Shown here: positions 1 through 5,555 of the stretch, piece by piece
How positions within the stretch are numbered: the stretch's first letter is position 1
Layout: the number at the start of each line of letters is the position of its first letter
DNA from: Janthinobacterium sp.
GTDB taxonomy: Bacteria; Pseudomonadota; Gammaproteobacteria; Burkholderiales; Burkholderiaceae_D
Length of the DNA: 5,555 nucleotides
Direction of reading: 5' to 3'
Assembly: GCA_003482555.1 (NCBI GenBank)
Contig: DMYQ01000088.1
Span: 28,218-33,772 of the forward strand
Program-made: the position numbers and the translations under genes
Notes under the pieces: generated by a model
The model's input: the letters and a program-made list of their open reading frames with translations, nothing else
What the model was told of the DNA's origin: nothing
Database searches by the model: none

Positions 1-353
1 TGTGGGCTAACCTGCACCTGCTGTTCTGGCTGTCGCTGATCCCCTTCGTCACTGGCTGGGTGGGCGAGAATCATTTCTCCACCGTCCCAGTGGCCGCCTA
101 TGGCATCGTCCTGTTCATGTGCGCGGTCGCCTACAGCCTGCTGGTGCGCTGCCTGACCGGCAACCATCGGGGCAACAAGGCGCTGGCCGAGGCGATCGGA
201 TCGGACAGAAAAGGCTGGCTTTCCCTGGCCCTCTATCTGCTCGGCGTGGGGCTGGCCTTCGTGCATCCCTGGCTTGGTTTCGCCGTCTATATCGGCGTGG
301 CGCTGATCTGGTTCATCCCCGACCGCCGCATCGAAAAGAGTCTGGCACCCTGA
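1..353 (+). CDS. TMEM175/DUF1211 family potassium-channel-like membrane protein, C-terminal part
   Basis: The reading frame is open from base 3 to the TGA at 351-353, giving 116 visible residues. The 5' end lies outside the window. The visible start reads WANLHLLFWLSLIPFVTGW followed by a GEN motif, which I recognise as the conserved N-x-x-x-x-FW-x-SLIPF-x-T-x-W-x-GE block of the TMEM175 (DUF1211) family. Four hydrophobic stretches follow the usual plan for the second half of a six-helix subunit: around visible residues 4-20, 29-49, 72-88 and 90-105. A basic tail, PDRRIEKSLAP, comes last. Bacterial members carry one six-helix repeat, are about 200 residues long and form tetrameric K+ channels. 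That function is known from studied homologues and inferred here. The diagnostic FSD motif of helix 1 would lie upstream and cannot be checked. A GTG at 60 could be mistaken for a start, but it falls inside the conserved block, so translation clearly begins earlier. Confidence 0.85.
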   Translation, partial: WANLHLLFWLSLIPFVTGWVGENHFSTVPVAAYGIVLFMCAVAYSLLVRCLTGNHRGNKALAEAIGSDRKGWLSLALYLLGVGLAFVHPWLGFAVYIGVALIWFIPDRRIEKSLAP

Positions 354-379
354 GTCGTGATACATTTTTGGGCTTGAAG

Positions 380-408
380 ATGACGCAACTGTTTCATACT
401 GATATGAT
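380..408 (+). promoter_or_regulatory. candidate extended -10 promoter for the M3 peptidase gene
   Basis: An ATGACG at 380-385 (4 of 6 to TTGACA) is followed by a 17-bp spacer and TATGAT at 403-408 (5 of 6 to TATAAT). A TG at 400-401 gives the extended -10 form TGnTATGAT. The predicted start of transcription near 415 would give a leader of about 58 nt before the ATG at 474. This is a match by eye only; no expression data exist here. Confidence 0.45.
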
Positions 409-473
409 CTGGCGCTAGCCCGCCATAGTTCGACCCTATCGCGACCTTTCCCGCCTTTCCCTCGAAAGATCTT

Positions 474-2612
474 ATGATCCGTCCTCCCATGCTCGTCATT
501 GCCGCCAGCCTGTTGCTGGCCAATATCGCTCACGCCGTGCCTGCCACCGCCCCCGCTGCCATGATAGAAGCCTCGAATCCGTTTTTGAAAGACAGCCCGC
601 TGCCTTTCCATATGCCGCAATTCGGCCTGATCCGCAACGAGCACTATGCGCCGGCCTACGCCGAGGGCATGAAGCGCCAACTGGCGGAGATCGACGTCAT
701 CGCCAACAATGCGCAGGCGCCCACTTTCGACAATACCATCGTCGCGCAAGAGCGCTCCGGCCAGATGCTGGCGCGGGTGCGGGCCGTCTTTGAAAACCTG
801 TCGGGCACCAACACCAACGACACCATGGAAGCGATCGAGCGCGACCTGGCGCCCAAGTTGGCCGCGCACAGCGACGCCATCCAGTTGAACGCCAAGTTGT
901 ACCAGCGCATAGAGACGCTGTATAACAAGCGCGACAAGCTGGGCCTGAATGCGGAACAAAAGCGCTTGCTGGAACGCTACAACACGGATTTCGTGCGCGC
1001 CGGCGCCAAGCTGTCTGCGGCCGACAAGGAAAAGCTGAAAGCCTACAACGCCGAACTGGCCGCGCTGGCCACGGCATTCAGCCAGAACGTGCTCAAGGAA
1101 GCGAATGCGCTGGGCCTGGTGGTCGATACGCGCGCCGAACTGGACGGCATGACCGACAGCGCCATCGAGACGGCGGCCAAGGAAGCCAAGGCGCGCGGCC
1201 TGGACGGCAAATTCGTCCTGGCGCTGAGCAACACCACGGGCCAGGCGCCGATGGCCGTGCTGACCAACCGCGCCGTCCGTCAACGCTTGCTGGACGCGTC
1301 GATGGCGCGCGGCAGCCACGGCGGCGAGTTCGACAATCGCGCCGTCGTCATCAAACTGGCAAAATTGCGCGCCGAACGGGCCGCCCTGCTCGGCTACCCG
1401 AACTATGCCGCCTATGCGCTGGAAGACGAGACCGTCAAGACCGTGGGCGCCGTCAACAGCCTGCTGTCCGAACTGTCCAAACCGGCCGTGGCCAACGCGC
1501 GCCGCGAGGCGGCCGATTTGCAAGCCTTGGTCGATGCCGAAAAGGGCGGCTTCCAGGTCGGCGCGGCCGATTGGGAATTTTATACCGACAAATTGCGCGC
1601 CACCCGCTTCAATTTCGATGAAAACCAGTTGAAGCCGTATTTTGAATTGAACAGCGTCTTGAACAACGGCGTCTTCTATGCCGCCAACAAGCTGTACGGC
1701 GTCACCTTCAAGGAACGCAAGGACTTGCCCGTCTACGATCCGGACGTGCGCGTCTACGATGTGATCGACGCCAATGGCAAGCCGCTGGCCCTGTTCATCG
1801 CCGATTACTATGCGCGCGGCAACAAGCACGGCGGCGCCTGGATGAACGAGTATGTCTCGCAGTCGAAGTTGCTGGGACACCACGCGGTGGTGGCGAATCA
1901 GTTGAACATTCCAAAGCCGGCGGCCGGCGAACCGACCCTGCTGACCTTCGATGAAGTGACGACCATGTTCCACGAATTCGGCCACGCCCTGCACGGCATG
2001 TTTTCGAACGTGACATATCCCCGCTTCGCCGGCACCAACGTGCCCAGCGACTTCGTCGAATACCCGTCGCAAGTCAATGAAATGTGGGCGATCTGGCCGG
2101 AAGTGTTGCAGCATTACGCCAAGCACTACAAGACCGGCGCGGCGATGCCGAAGGAATTGCTGGACAAGGTGGTCGCGGCCAAGAAATTCAACCAGGGCTT
2201 CATGCTCACCGAATACCTGGAAGCGGCCATGCTCGACCAGCGCTGGCATCAGTTGACGCCGGCGCAAGTGCCGAGCGACGTGCCGGCCTTCGAAGCGTCG
2301 GCCTTGAAGGAAGCGGGCGTCGATTTCGCACCGGTGCCGCCGCGTTACCGCACCACGTATTTCTCGCATAGTTTTTCGGGCGGTTATTCGGCCGCCTACT
2401 ACGCTTATCTGTGGAGCGAAAAGCTGGACGCCGACACGGTCGAGTGGTTCAAGGAAAACGGCGGCTTGCAGCGCAAGAATGGCGACTGGTTCCGTCAAAA
2501 GTTGCTCTCGCGGGGTGGTAGCGACGATGCGCTGCAACTGTTCCGCGACTTCCGCGGCCGCGATTCGAAGATCGACGCCCTGCTGGAACGGCGCGGCTTG
2601 AACGGCAAGTAA
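474..2612 (+). CDS. dcp: exported M3-family zinc metallopeptidase (peptidyl-dipeptidase Dcp-like)
   Basis: This 712-residue protein is a member of peptidase family M3A (thimet oligopeptidase / Dcp group), which cleaves short peptides. Dcp itself removes C-terminal dipeptides. The zinc site is complete: HEFGH at residues 500-504 supplies two His ligands and the catalytic Glu501. Glu529 in DFVEYPSQ, 25 residues after His504, matches the third zinc ligand. The substrate-binding C-terminal block is present as H632, Y638, Y642 and Y645 within a YFSHSFSGGYSAAYYAYLW stretch. The ASNPFLKDSPLPFHMPQF segment near residue 33 is typical of Dcp N-termini. Residues 1-21 look like a signal peptide: short basic start, hydrophobic core 6-18, and an AHA site before Val22, with no lipobox Cys. 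I therefore infer periplasmic location. The length is slightly above the roughly 680 residues of E. coli Dcp, consistent with the added leader. The start at 474 has a weak GAAAGA at 464-469; Met6 (489) is an alternative that keeps the leader. Dipeptidase versus oligopeptidase specificity cannot be settled by sequence alone. Confidence 0.93.
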   Translation: MIRPPMLVIAASLLLANIAHAVPATAPAAMIEASNPFLKDSPLPFHMPQFGLIRNEHYAPAYAEGMKRQLAEIDVIANNAQAPTFDNTIVAQERSGQMLARVRAVFENLSGTNTNDTMEAIERDLAPKLAAHSDAIQLNAKLYQRIETLYNKRDKLGLNAEQKRLLERYNTDFVRAGAKLSAADKEKLKAYNAELAALATAFSQNVLKEANALGLVVDTRAELDGMTDSAIETAAKEAKARGLDGKFVLALSNTTGQAPMAVLTNRAVRQRLLDASMARGSHGGEFDNRAVVIKLAKLRAERAALLGYPNYAAYALEDETVKTVGAVNSLLSELSKPAVANARREAADLQALVDAEKGGFQVGAADWEFYTDKLRATRFNFDENQLKPYFELNSVLNNGVFYAANKLYGVTFKERKDLPVYDPDVRVYDVIDANGKPLALFIADYYARGNKHGGAWMNEYVSQSKLLGHHAVVANQLNIPKPAAGEPTLLTFDEVTTMFHEFGHALHGMFSNVTYPRFAGTNVPSDFVEYPSQVNEMWAIWPEVLQHYAKHYKTGAAMPKELLDKVVAAKKFNQGFMLTEYLEAAMLDQRWHQLTPAQVPSDVPAFEASALKEAGVDFAPVPPRYRTTYFSHSFSGGYSAAYYAYLWSEKLDADTVEWFKENGGLQRKNGDWFRQKLLSRGGSDDALQLFRDFRGRDSKIDALLERRGLNGK

Positions 2613-2656
2613 GCGAGCAATTGAGCGATAAATAAGAAGCCAGGCAAGGGGCTTTG

Positions 2657-2689
2657 CCATCCCGCTGTGGTCGGGCGGGATGGATTTTT
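2657..2689 (+). terminator. rho-independent terminator after dcp
   Basis: A perfect 9-bp GC-rich stem, CCATCCCGC (2657-2665) with GCGGGATGG (2675-2683), encloses a 9-nt loop. It is followed by A and five T residues (2685-2689). It sits 45 bp after the dcp stop codon and before the next gene. A second pair of arms, CTTTGCC (2652-2658) and GGCAAAG (2690-2696), flanks it and overlaps the stem base. Confidence 0.75.
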
Positions 2690-2746
2690 GGCAAAGGAAG
2701 CTCAAGCAGTATGTGCGTTAACGATAAATATGAGTAAGATGGAACC

Positions 2747-2959
2747 ATGAACGAGCAAGATTTGAACGGCATAACATTGGAAGCGATCGTGACCCGCTTG
2801 CAGCAGCACTATGGCTGGGCCGAACTGGGCAAGCGGATCGAGATTCAATGCTTCATCAGCGAACCGAGCGTCAAGTCGAGCTTGAAATTTTTACGCAAGA
2901 CCCCGTGGGCCAGAACCAAGGTCGAACAACTGTACCGCGGGACGCAGTTTACCAATTGA
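2747..2959 (+). CDS. VF530 family (DUF2132) putative DNA-binding protein
   Basis: This is a 70-residue protein. The pattern LNGITLEAIVTRL...HYGWAELGKRI (residues 6-31) followed by CF (35-36) and SVKSSLKFLRKTPWAR (41-56) is the signature of the VF530 family, named after a Vibrio fischeri protein of known structure. The family is usually annotated as DNA-binding, but its cellular role is not established. Nearly the whole length is the family domain, so the gene is full-length. The ATG at 2747 is the natural start; the nearby ATGs at 2730 and 2739 are in other frames. The ribosome site is weak (GGAA at 2741-2744 lies very close). It lies 63 bp past the dcp terminator and so probably has its own promoter. 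A TTGGCA at 2688-2693 could be a -35, but the matching -10 (TATGTG at 2710) is poor. The DUF4404 gene starts 12 bp after its stop, suggesting cotranscription. Confidence 0.88.
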   Translation: MNEQDLNGITLEAIVTRLQQHYGWAELGKRIEIQCFISEPSVKSSLKFLRKTPWARTKVEQLYRGTQFTN

Positions 2960-2971
2960 CGGGAAAAGAGC

Positions 2972-3250
2972 ATGGACAGCAATCTGAAGGCATCGTTACA
3001 AAACCTGCACGCACAACTGGAGGCCGGCGGCCCCGTCGACGAGGAATTGCAGGGTTTGTTGAAGCAACTTGACGGCGATATCAAGAAGCTGCTGGAACCG
3101 GAGCCGCGCGCCCACGACGACGAAGGCAGCAGCACTTACGGCCTGGCCGAGCGCACGCAAGAAATCTCGGCCAAGTTCGCCGTGCAACATCCGCAGCTGG
3201 AACCGGCGCTGCGCGAACTGGGCAACATCCTCTCCAGCATGGGCATTTGA
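2972..3250 (+). CDS. DUF4404 family small protein of unknown function
   Basis: This is a 92-residue acidic, mostly helical protein with no signal peptide or membrane segment. Two amphipathic helical regions are visible: residues 3-41 (LKASLQNLHAQLEAG through DIKKLLEP) and 57-89 (LAERTQEISAKFAVQHPQLEPAL through LGNILSSMGI). A charged, disordered-looking linker, EPRAHDDEGSST, joins them. The LHAQLE, AERTQEISAKF-x-x-x-HP-x-L and terminal GI features match my recollection of the DUF4404 family, which has no assigned function. The start at 2972 is supported by GGGA at 2961-2964, about 7 nt upstream. The gene lies 12 bp downstream of the VF530 gene on the same strand, so the two are likely one transcript. 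The helix-linker-helix form suggests a self-associating or partner-binding protein, but this is an inference. Confidence 0.82.
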   Translation: MDSNLKASLQNLHAQLEAGGPVDEELQGLLKQLDGDIKKLLEPEPRAHDDEGSSTYGLAERTQEISAKFAVQHPQLEPALRELGNILSSMGI

Positions 3251-3264
3251 GCCCGTAGCGAGCA

Positions 3265-3281
3265 CGGGGCCGACGGCCCCG
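3265..3281. repeat. GC-rich hairpin between convergent genes
   Basis: A perfect 7-bp stem, CGGGGCC (3265-3271) with GGCCCCG (3275-3281), encloses a 3-nt GAC loop. It sits between the ends of the DUF4404 gene (3250) and the minus-strand DUF1269 gene (3303). Neither strand has a T run after the stem, so it is not a canonical intrinsic terminator. It may still act as a transcript-end or RNA-stability hairpin for both genes. Confidence 0.5.
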
Positions 3282-3302
3282 GCCCCGCTCTAACAGACCG
3301 CG

Positions 3303-3815
3303 CTAGGGAAACGCCACCATCGGCGGTTCCGCGCCGGCGAAGCTGATTTCCGGATGGCGCGAGGCCATCATTTCCTCGATTTCCCGTACTTTGCGGGGCG
3401 CCACGTCGACGATCAGCAACACTTGCCCCTCTTCGACGCGCTCGGCGAATTTCGCCAGCCGCGAATTCGGCACGGCCGCCGCGTTCATGCCGGAGGCCCA
3501 GGCGCCGAAGATGGCACCGCCCAGCGCGGCAATCAGGATCGCCACCGTGCGCAGGGTCAGCCCGTCGGGCGGAAACAAGACCATGAAGATGCCGGCGCCC
3601 AGGCCGACGGCGCCCCCTATCAGCATGCCGAGTTGGGCCCCGTGCACCAGATCGGTCTTTTGCAGGGCGTTCAAGTCGGGCATGTCGGGCGGCAAGGTGC
3701 CTTCGCGGGCGAGGAAATGCATATGCCGCTCTTCTATCCGCGCCAGCAAGAGTTCGTCCAGCATGGCCCGCCCGCTCGCGATGCCCGGCAACATGAAGTA
3801 CAGTCTGCGTCGCAT
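3303..3815 (-). CDS. DUF1269-type two-helix membrane protein of unknown function
   Basis: This is a 170-residue protein ending in TAG. The N-terminal domain (residues 1-58) starts RRRLYFMLPGIASGRAMLDE and contains ARIEERHMHFLAREGT. It resembles the ferredoxin-like small-molecule or metal-sensing fold seen in DUF1269 and related proteins. Two glycine-rich membrane helices follow: residues 62-81 (LGMLIGGAVGLGAGIFMVLF) and 88-108 (LRTVAILIAALGGAIFGAWAS). A conserved VPNSRL segment (115-120) leads into a cytosolic-type C-terminal domain (123-170) with a GQVLLIVDV strand, an amphipathic helix, and an end of EPPMVAFP. I recognise this overall pattern from proteins annotated as DUF1269 in betaproteobacteria; no biochemical function is known. 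The start is well supported by a GGGGAG ribosome site 6 nt upstream and a good promoter beyond it. It is convergent with DUF4404 and divergent from ygiQ. A longer minus-strand reading frame crossing it in another phase is not protein-like. Confidence 0.8.
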   Translation of the reverse strand: MRRRLYFMLPGIASGRAMLDELLLARIEERHMHFLAREGTLPPDMPDLNALQKTDLVHGAQLGMLIGGAVGLGAGIFMVLFPPDGLTLRTVAILIAALGGAIFGAWASGMNAAAVPNSRLAKFAERVEEGQVLLIVDVAPRKVREIEEMMASRHPEISFAGAEPPMVAFP

Positions 3816-3821
3816 GAGAGT

Positions 3822-3827
3822 CTCCCC
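3822..3827 (-). promoter_or_regulatory. ribosome binding site of the DUF1269-type gene
   Basis: The minus strand reads GGGGAG here, six bases before the ATG whose complement is at 3813-3815. It is the strongest Shine-Dalgarno match in the window and fixes the start of this gene. Confidence 0.75.
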
Positions 3828-3847
3828 GATGTGATGATGGTGTATTC

Positions 3848-3876
3848 GTTATAGTGGGCGGGAAGGCAAATAGCAA
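3848..3876 (-). promoter_or_regulatory. sigma70-like promoter of the DUF1269-type gene
   Basis: On the minus strand, TTGCTA (complement of 3871-3876, 4 of 6 to TTGACA) is followed by a 17-bp spacer and TATAAC (complement of 3848-3853, 5 of 6 to TATAAT). Transcription would start near 3841, leaving a leader of about 25 nt that contains the ribosome site at 3822-3827. Spacing, orientation and distance all fit; assignment is by eye. Confidence 0.6.
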
Positions 3877-3903
3877 AGGCCATTTTAGCAACGCCGAGCT
3901 GCC

Positions 3904-3925
3904 TAAATTTATTGCAATAGATTTA
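3904..3925. promoter_or_regulatory. 22-bp near-perfect palindrome, candidate operator
   Basis: The half-sites TAAATTTATTG (3904-3914) and CAATAGATTTA (3915-3925) are complementary at 10 of 11 positions, with a single T/G exception at 3909/3920. The centre is the perfect octamer ATTGCAAT. It lies in the divergent intergenic region, centred about 73 bp upstream of the predicted start of the minus-strand transcript and about 110 bp upstream of ygiQ. Uninterrupted dyads of this length without a loop are typical of sites for dimeric regulators. The identity of any regulator is unknown. Confidence 0.5.
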
Positions 3926-3932
3926 CAAGTGT

Positions 3933-3962
3933 TTGAAAAATAAACGATTTTTTTCGTATTTA
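3933..3962 (+). promoter_or_regulatory. weak candidate upstream promoter for ygiQ in an AT-rich tract
   Basis: TTGAAA (3933-3938, 5 of 6 to TTGACA) is followed by an 18-bp spacer and TATTTA (3957-3962, only 3 of 6 to TATAAT). The tract includes a run of seven T residues and an imperfect dyad (AACGAT 3943-3948, ATCGTT 3962-3967). If used, it would give a leader of about 55 nt. The poor -10 keeps confidence low. Confidence 0.25.
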
Positions 3963-3995
3963 TCGTTGCAAAACGGGGGGCGGGCGAACCGAGGC

Positions 3996-4014
3996 TTGAC
4001 ATTTCCGGTACAAT
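3996..4014 (+). promoter_or_regulatory. promoter-like hexamers just upstream of ygiQ, non-standard spacing
   Basis: A perfect TTGACA (3996-4001) and a near-perfect TACAAT (4009-4014, 5 of 6) are separated by only 7 bp, so they cannot be one ordinary sigma70 promoter. If TACAAT is a real -10, transcription would begin near 4021, only about 3 nt before the ygiQ ATG, giving an essentially leaderless mRNA. No good -35 lies 16-18 bp upstream of TACAAT, and no good -10 lies 16-18 bp downstream of TTGACA. Confidence 0.3.
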
Positions 4015-4023
4015 TCGTCGCAT

Positions 4024-5555
4024 ATGAGCTCCCCTACCAATTTATTTGCGACCGTTCCTAAACGGTCTGCCCGCGCTGCCGTTGCGCCTTTCCTGCCGAT
4101 GTCCCGCGCCGAGATGGATGCGCTCGGCTGGGACAGTTGCGACGTGATTCTCGTCACCGGCGACGCCTATATCGACCATCCCAGCTTCGGCATGGCCCTG
4201 GTCGGCCGCCTGCTGGAGGCGCAAGGTTTCCGCGTCGGTATCATCAGCCAGCCGGACTGGCTGACGGCCGACGCTTTCCGCGCGCTGGGCAAGCCGAATC
4301 TGTACTTCGGCATCACGGCCGGGAATATGGATTCGATGGTCAACCGCTACACGGCCGACCGCAAGATCCGCTCCGACGACGCCTACACGGCCAACGCCGA
4401 GCCGAACAAGCGCCCCGACCGCGCCGTCACCGTCTACGCCCAGCGCGCCCGCGAAGCTTACGCCGACACGGCCATCGTGATCGGCAGCATCGAGGCTTCG
4501 CTGCGCCGCATCGCCCATTACGATTACTGGTCGGACAAGGTGCGGCGCTCCGTGCTGCCCGATTCCAAGGCTGACATTCTGTTGTTCGGCAATGCCGAGC
4601 GGGCCCTGGTCGACCTGACCCACCGCCTCGCCGCCGGCGAGGACATCAAGACCATCCGCGACTTGCGCGGCACCGCCTTCATGGCGCCGGCCGGCTGGTT
4701 GCCGGCCGAAGACTGGTCGGTTGCCAATTCGACCCGGGTCGACGTGCCCGGCAAGGTCGACGTGCACCACGACCCTTATGCCATGGCGAAAGAAGACAAG
4801 ACCGCCTGCGCCACCGACAACGCGGCCACCGCGCCCGACGTCATCAAGCCGATCCGCATCATGTCGCGCGAAGAGCGCCAGGCCCAGGCCAAGGAGCAGC
4901 ACGACAAGACCGTGGTGCGCCTGCCCGCCTACGACGTCGTCAAGGACGACCCGGTGATGTATGCCCACGCTTCGCGCGTGTTCCATCTGGAATCGAATCC
5001 CGGCAACGCGCGCGCGATGGTGCAGGCGCACGGCGAGCGCGACGTGTGGATCAATCCGCCGCCGCTGCCGCTGGCGATGGATGAGATGGATGGCGTGTAC
5101 GACATGAATTACGCGCGCGCCCCGCACCCGAGCTATGGCAAGGCGCATATCCCGGCCTGGGAAATGATCCGCTTTTCCGTCAACATCATGCGCGGCTGCT
5201 TCGGCGGTTGCACCTTTTGCTCGATCACCGAGCACGAGGGACGCATCATCCAGAGCCGTTCCGAACCGTCCATCTTGCGCGAAATCGAGCATATCCGCGA
5301 TAAGACCAAGGGCTTCACGGGCACCATTTCGGATATGGGCGGGCCGACCGCGAATATGTACCGGCTCGCCTGCAAGGACAAGAAGATCGAGGAATCCTGC
5401 CGCCGCCTGTCTTGCGTATATCCATCGATTTGCGTCAACCTGGGCACCGACCACAGCAAGCTCATTTCCCTGTACCGCAAGGCGCGCGCCATTCCCGGCA
5501 TCAAGAAGGTGCTGATCAGCTCGGGCTTGCGCTACGACCTGGCCGTGCGCTCGCC
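4024..5555 (+). CDS. ygiQ: YgiQ family radical SAM protein, N-terminal two-thirds
   Basis: The frame is open from ATG 4024 through the right edge: 510 complete codons plus two bases. Full-length YgiQ proteins are about 700-750 residues. The N-terminal domain carries APFLPMSRAEMDALGWDSCD (residues 21-40) and VTGDAYIDHPSFGMAL, then GNMDSM, RYTADRK, IEASLRR and HYDYWSDKVRRS, all as I recall for E. coli YgiQ. The radical SAM core begins near RFSVNIMRGCFGGCTFCSI. C392, C396 and C399 form the C-x3-C-x2-C triad that binds the 4Fe-4S cluster and S-adenosylmethionine. A further cysteine set, C450, C459, C464 and C470, follows. The family is widely conserved, but its substrate and reaction are unknown. 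ATG 4024 is the first possible ATG after an in-frame stop at 3997-3999. No Shine-Dalgarno precedes it; Met26 (4099) is an alternative but would trim the extension just before the conserved block. It is divergent from the DUF1269-type gene. The C-terminal part lies beyond the window. Confidence 0.95.
   Translation, partial: MSSPTNLFATVPKRSARAAVAPFLPMSRAEMDALGWDSCDVILVTGDAYIDHPSFGMALVGRLLEAQGFRVGIISQPDWLTADAFRALGKPNLYFGITAGNMDSMVNRYTADRKIRSDDAYTANAEPNKRPDRAVTVYAQRAREAYADTAIVIGSIEASLRRIAHYDYWSDKVRRSVLPDSKADILLFGNAERALVDLTHRLAAGEDIKTIRDLRGTAFMAPAGWLPAEDWSVANSTRVDVPGKVDVHHDPYAMAKEDKTACATDNAATAPDVIKPIRIMSREERQAQAKEQHDKTVVRLPAYDVVKDDPVMYAHASRVFHLESNPGNARAMVQAHGERDVWINPPPLPLAMDEMDGVYDMNYARAPHPSYGKAHIPAWEMIRFSVNIMRGCFGGCTFCSITEHEGRIIQSRSEPSILREIEHIRDKTKGFTGTISDMGGPTANMYRLACKDKKIEESCRRLSCVYPSICVNLGTDHSKLISLYRKARAIPGIKKVLISSGLRYDLAVRS

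Noticed and set aside
60..353. GTG at 60 as start of a 97-residue protein
   Set aside because: The conserved TMEM175 block continues upstream of it to the window edge, so this is an internal Val codon of a truncated gene.
697..1077. Minus-strand open frame inside dcp
   Set aside because: It is an Arg/Pro/Ala/Cys-rich translation typical of an antisense shadow of a GC-rich gene, and it overlaps a full-length peptidase frame.
3265..3281. Bidirectional intrinsic terminator between the convergent genes
   Set aside because: The stem is good, but neither strand has a following T run, so I list it only as a hairpin.
3136..4023. Minus-strand open frame of 295 codons spanning the DUF1269-type gene and the intergenic region
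   Set aside because: It runs through the promoter, the AT-rich region and the GC-rich hairpin in a different phase from the recognisable protein. The translation is Arg/Ala-rich and unlike any family I know.
4137..4574. Plus-strand open frame overlapping ygiQ in another phase
   Set aside because: It is an Arg/Pro-rich frame-shifted shadow of the YgiQ coding sequence with no ribosome site or recognisable domain.
4042..5454. Long minus-strand open frame of 470 codons opposite ygiQ
   Set aside because: It is an antisense shadow of the strongly conserved ygiQ frame in GC-biased DNA. Its composition is Gly/Ala/Arg/His/Val-rich and repetitive, and I recognise no family motif.

Overview
This 5,555-bp window looks like chromosomal core DNA from a GC-rich betaproteobacterium. 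The GC-biased third codon positions, the VF530 and DUF4404 small proteins and the YgiQ sequence would fit Oxalobacteraceae (Janthinobacterium, Duganella or Massilia type). This placement is an inference from protein resemblance and was not tested by a search. I see no mobile element, CRISPR array, tRNA, rRNA or phage gene.

Layout, left to right. (1) The 3' part of a TMEM175/DUF1211 potassium-channel-like membrane protein enters from the left edge and stops at 353. (2) After a 120-bp gap with a plausible extended -10 promoter comes a complete exported M3-family zinc metallopeptidase (dcp-like, 474-2612). A good rho-independent terminator follows it. (3) Two small genes in tandem, 12 bp apart, form a likely operon: a VF530-family putative DNA-binding protein (2747-2959) and a DUF4404 protein (2972-3250). 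(4) A DUF1269-type two-helix membrane protein lies convergent on the minus strand (3303-3815), separated from DUF4404 by a short GC-rich hairpin. (5) A 208-bp divergent intergenic region (3816-4023) is unusually AT-rich in its middle. It holds a credible sigma70-like promoter for the minus-strand gene and a 22-bp near-perfect palindrome. (6) The 5' two-thirds of a ygiQ radical SAM gene (4024 to the right edge) reads rightward out of the window.

The genes do not form an obvious pathway. They are a peptidase, a channel, small stress- or nucleoid-type proteins of unknown role, and a conserved radical SAM enzyme of unknown reaction. I find no convincing new multi-gene system. The items most worth a second look are the palindrome between the divergent genes, the possibly leaderless start of ygiQ with oddly spaced promoter-like hexamers, and a second cysteine cluster in YgiQ downstream of its radical SAM triad.
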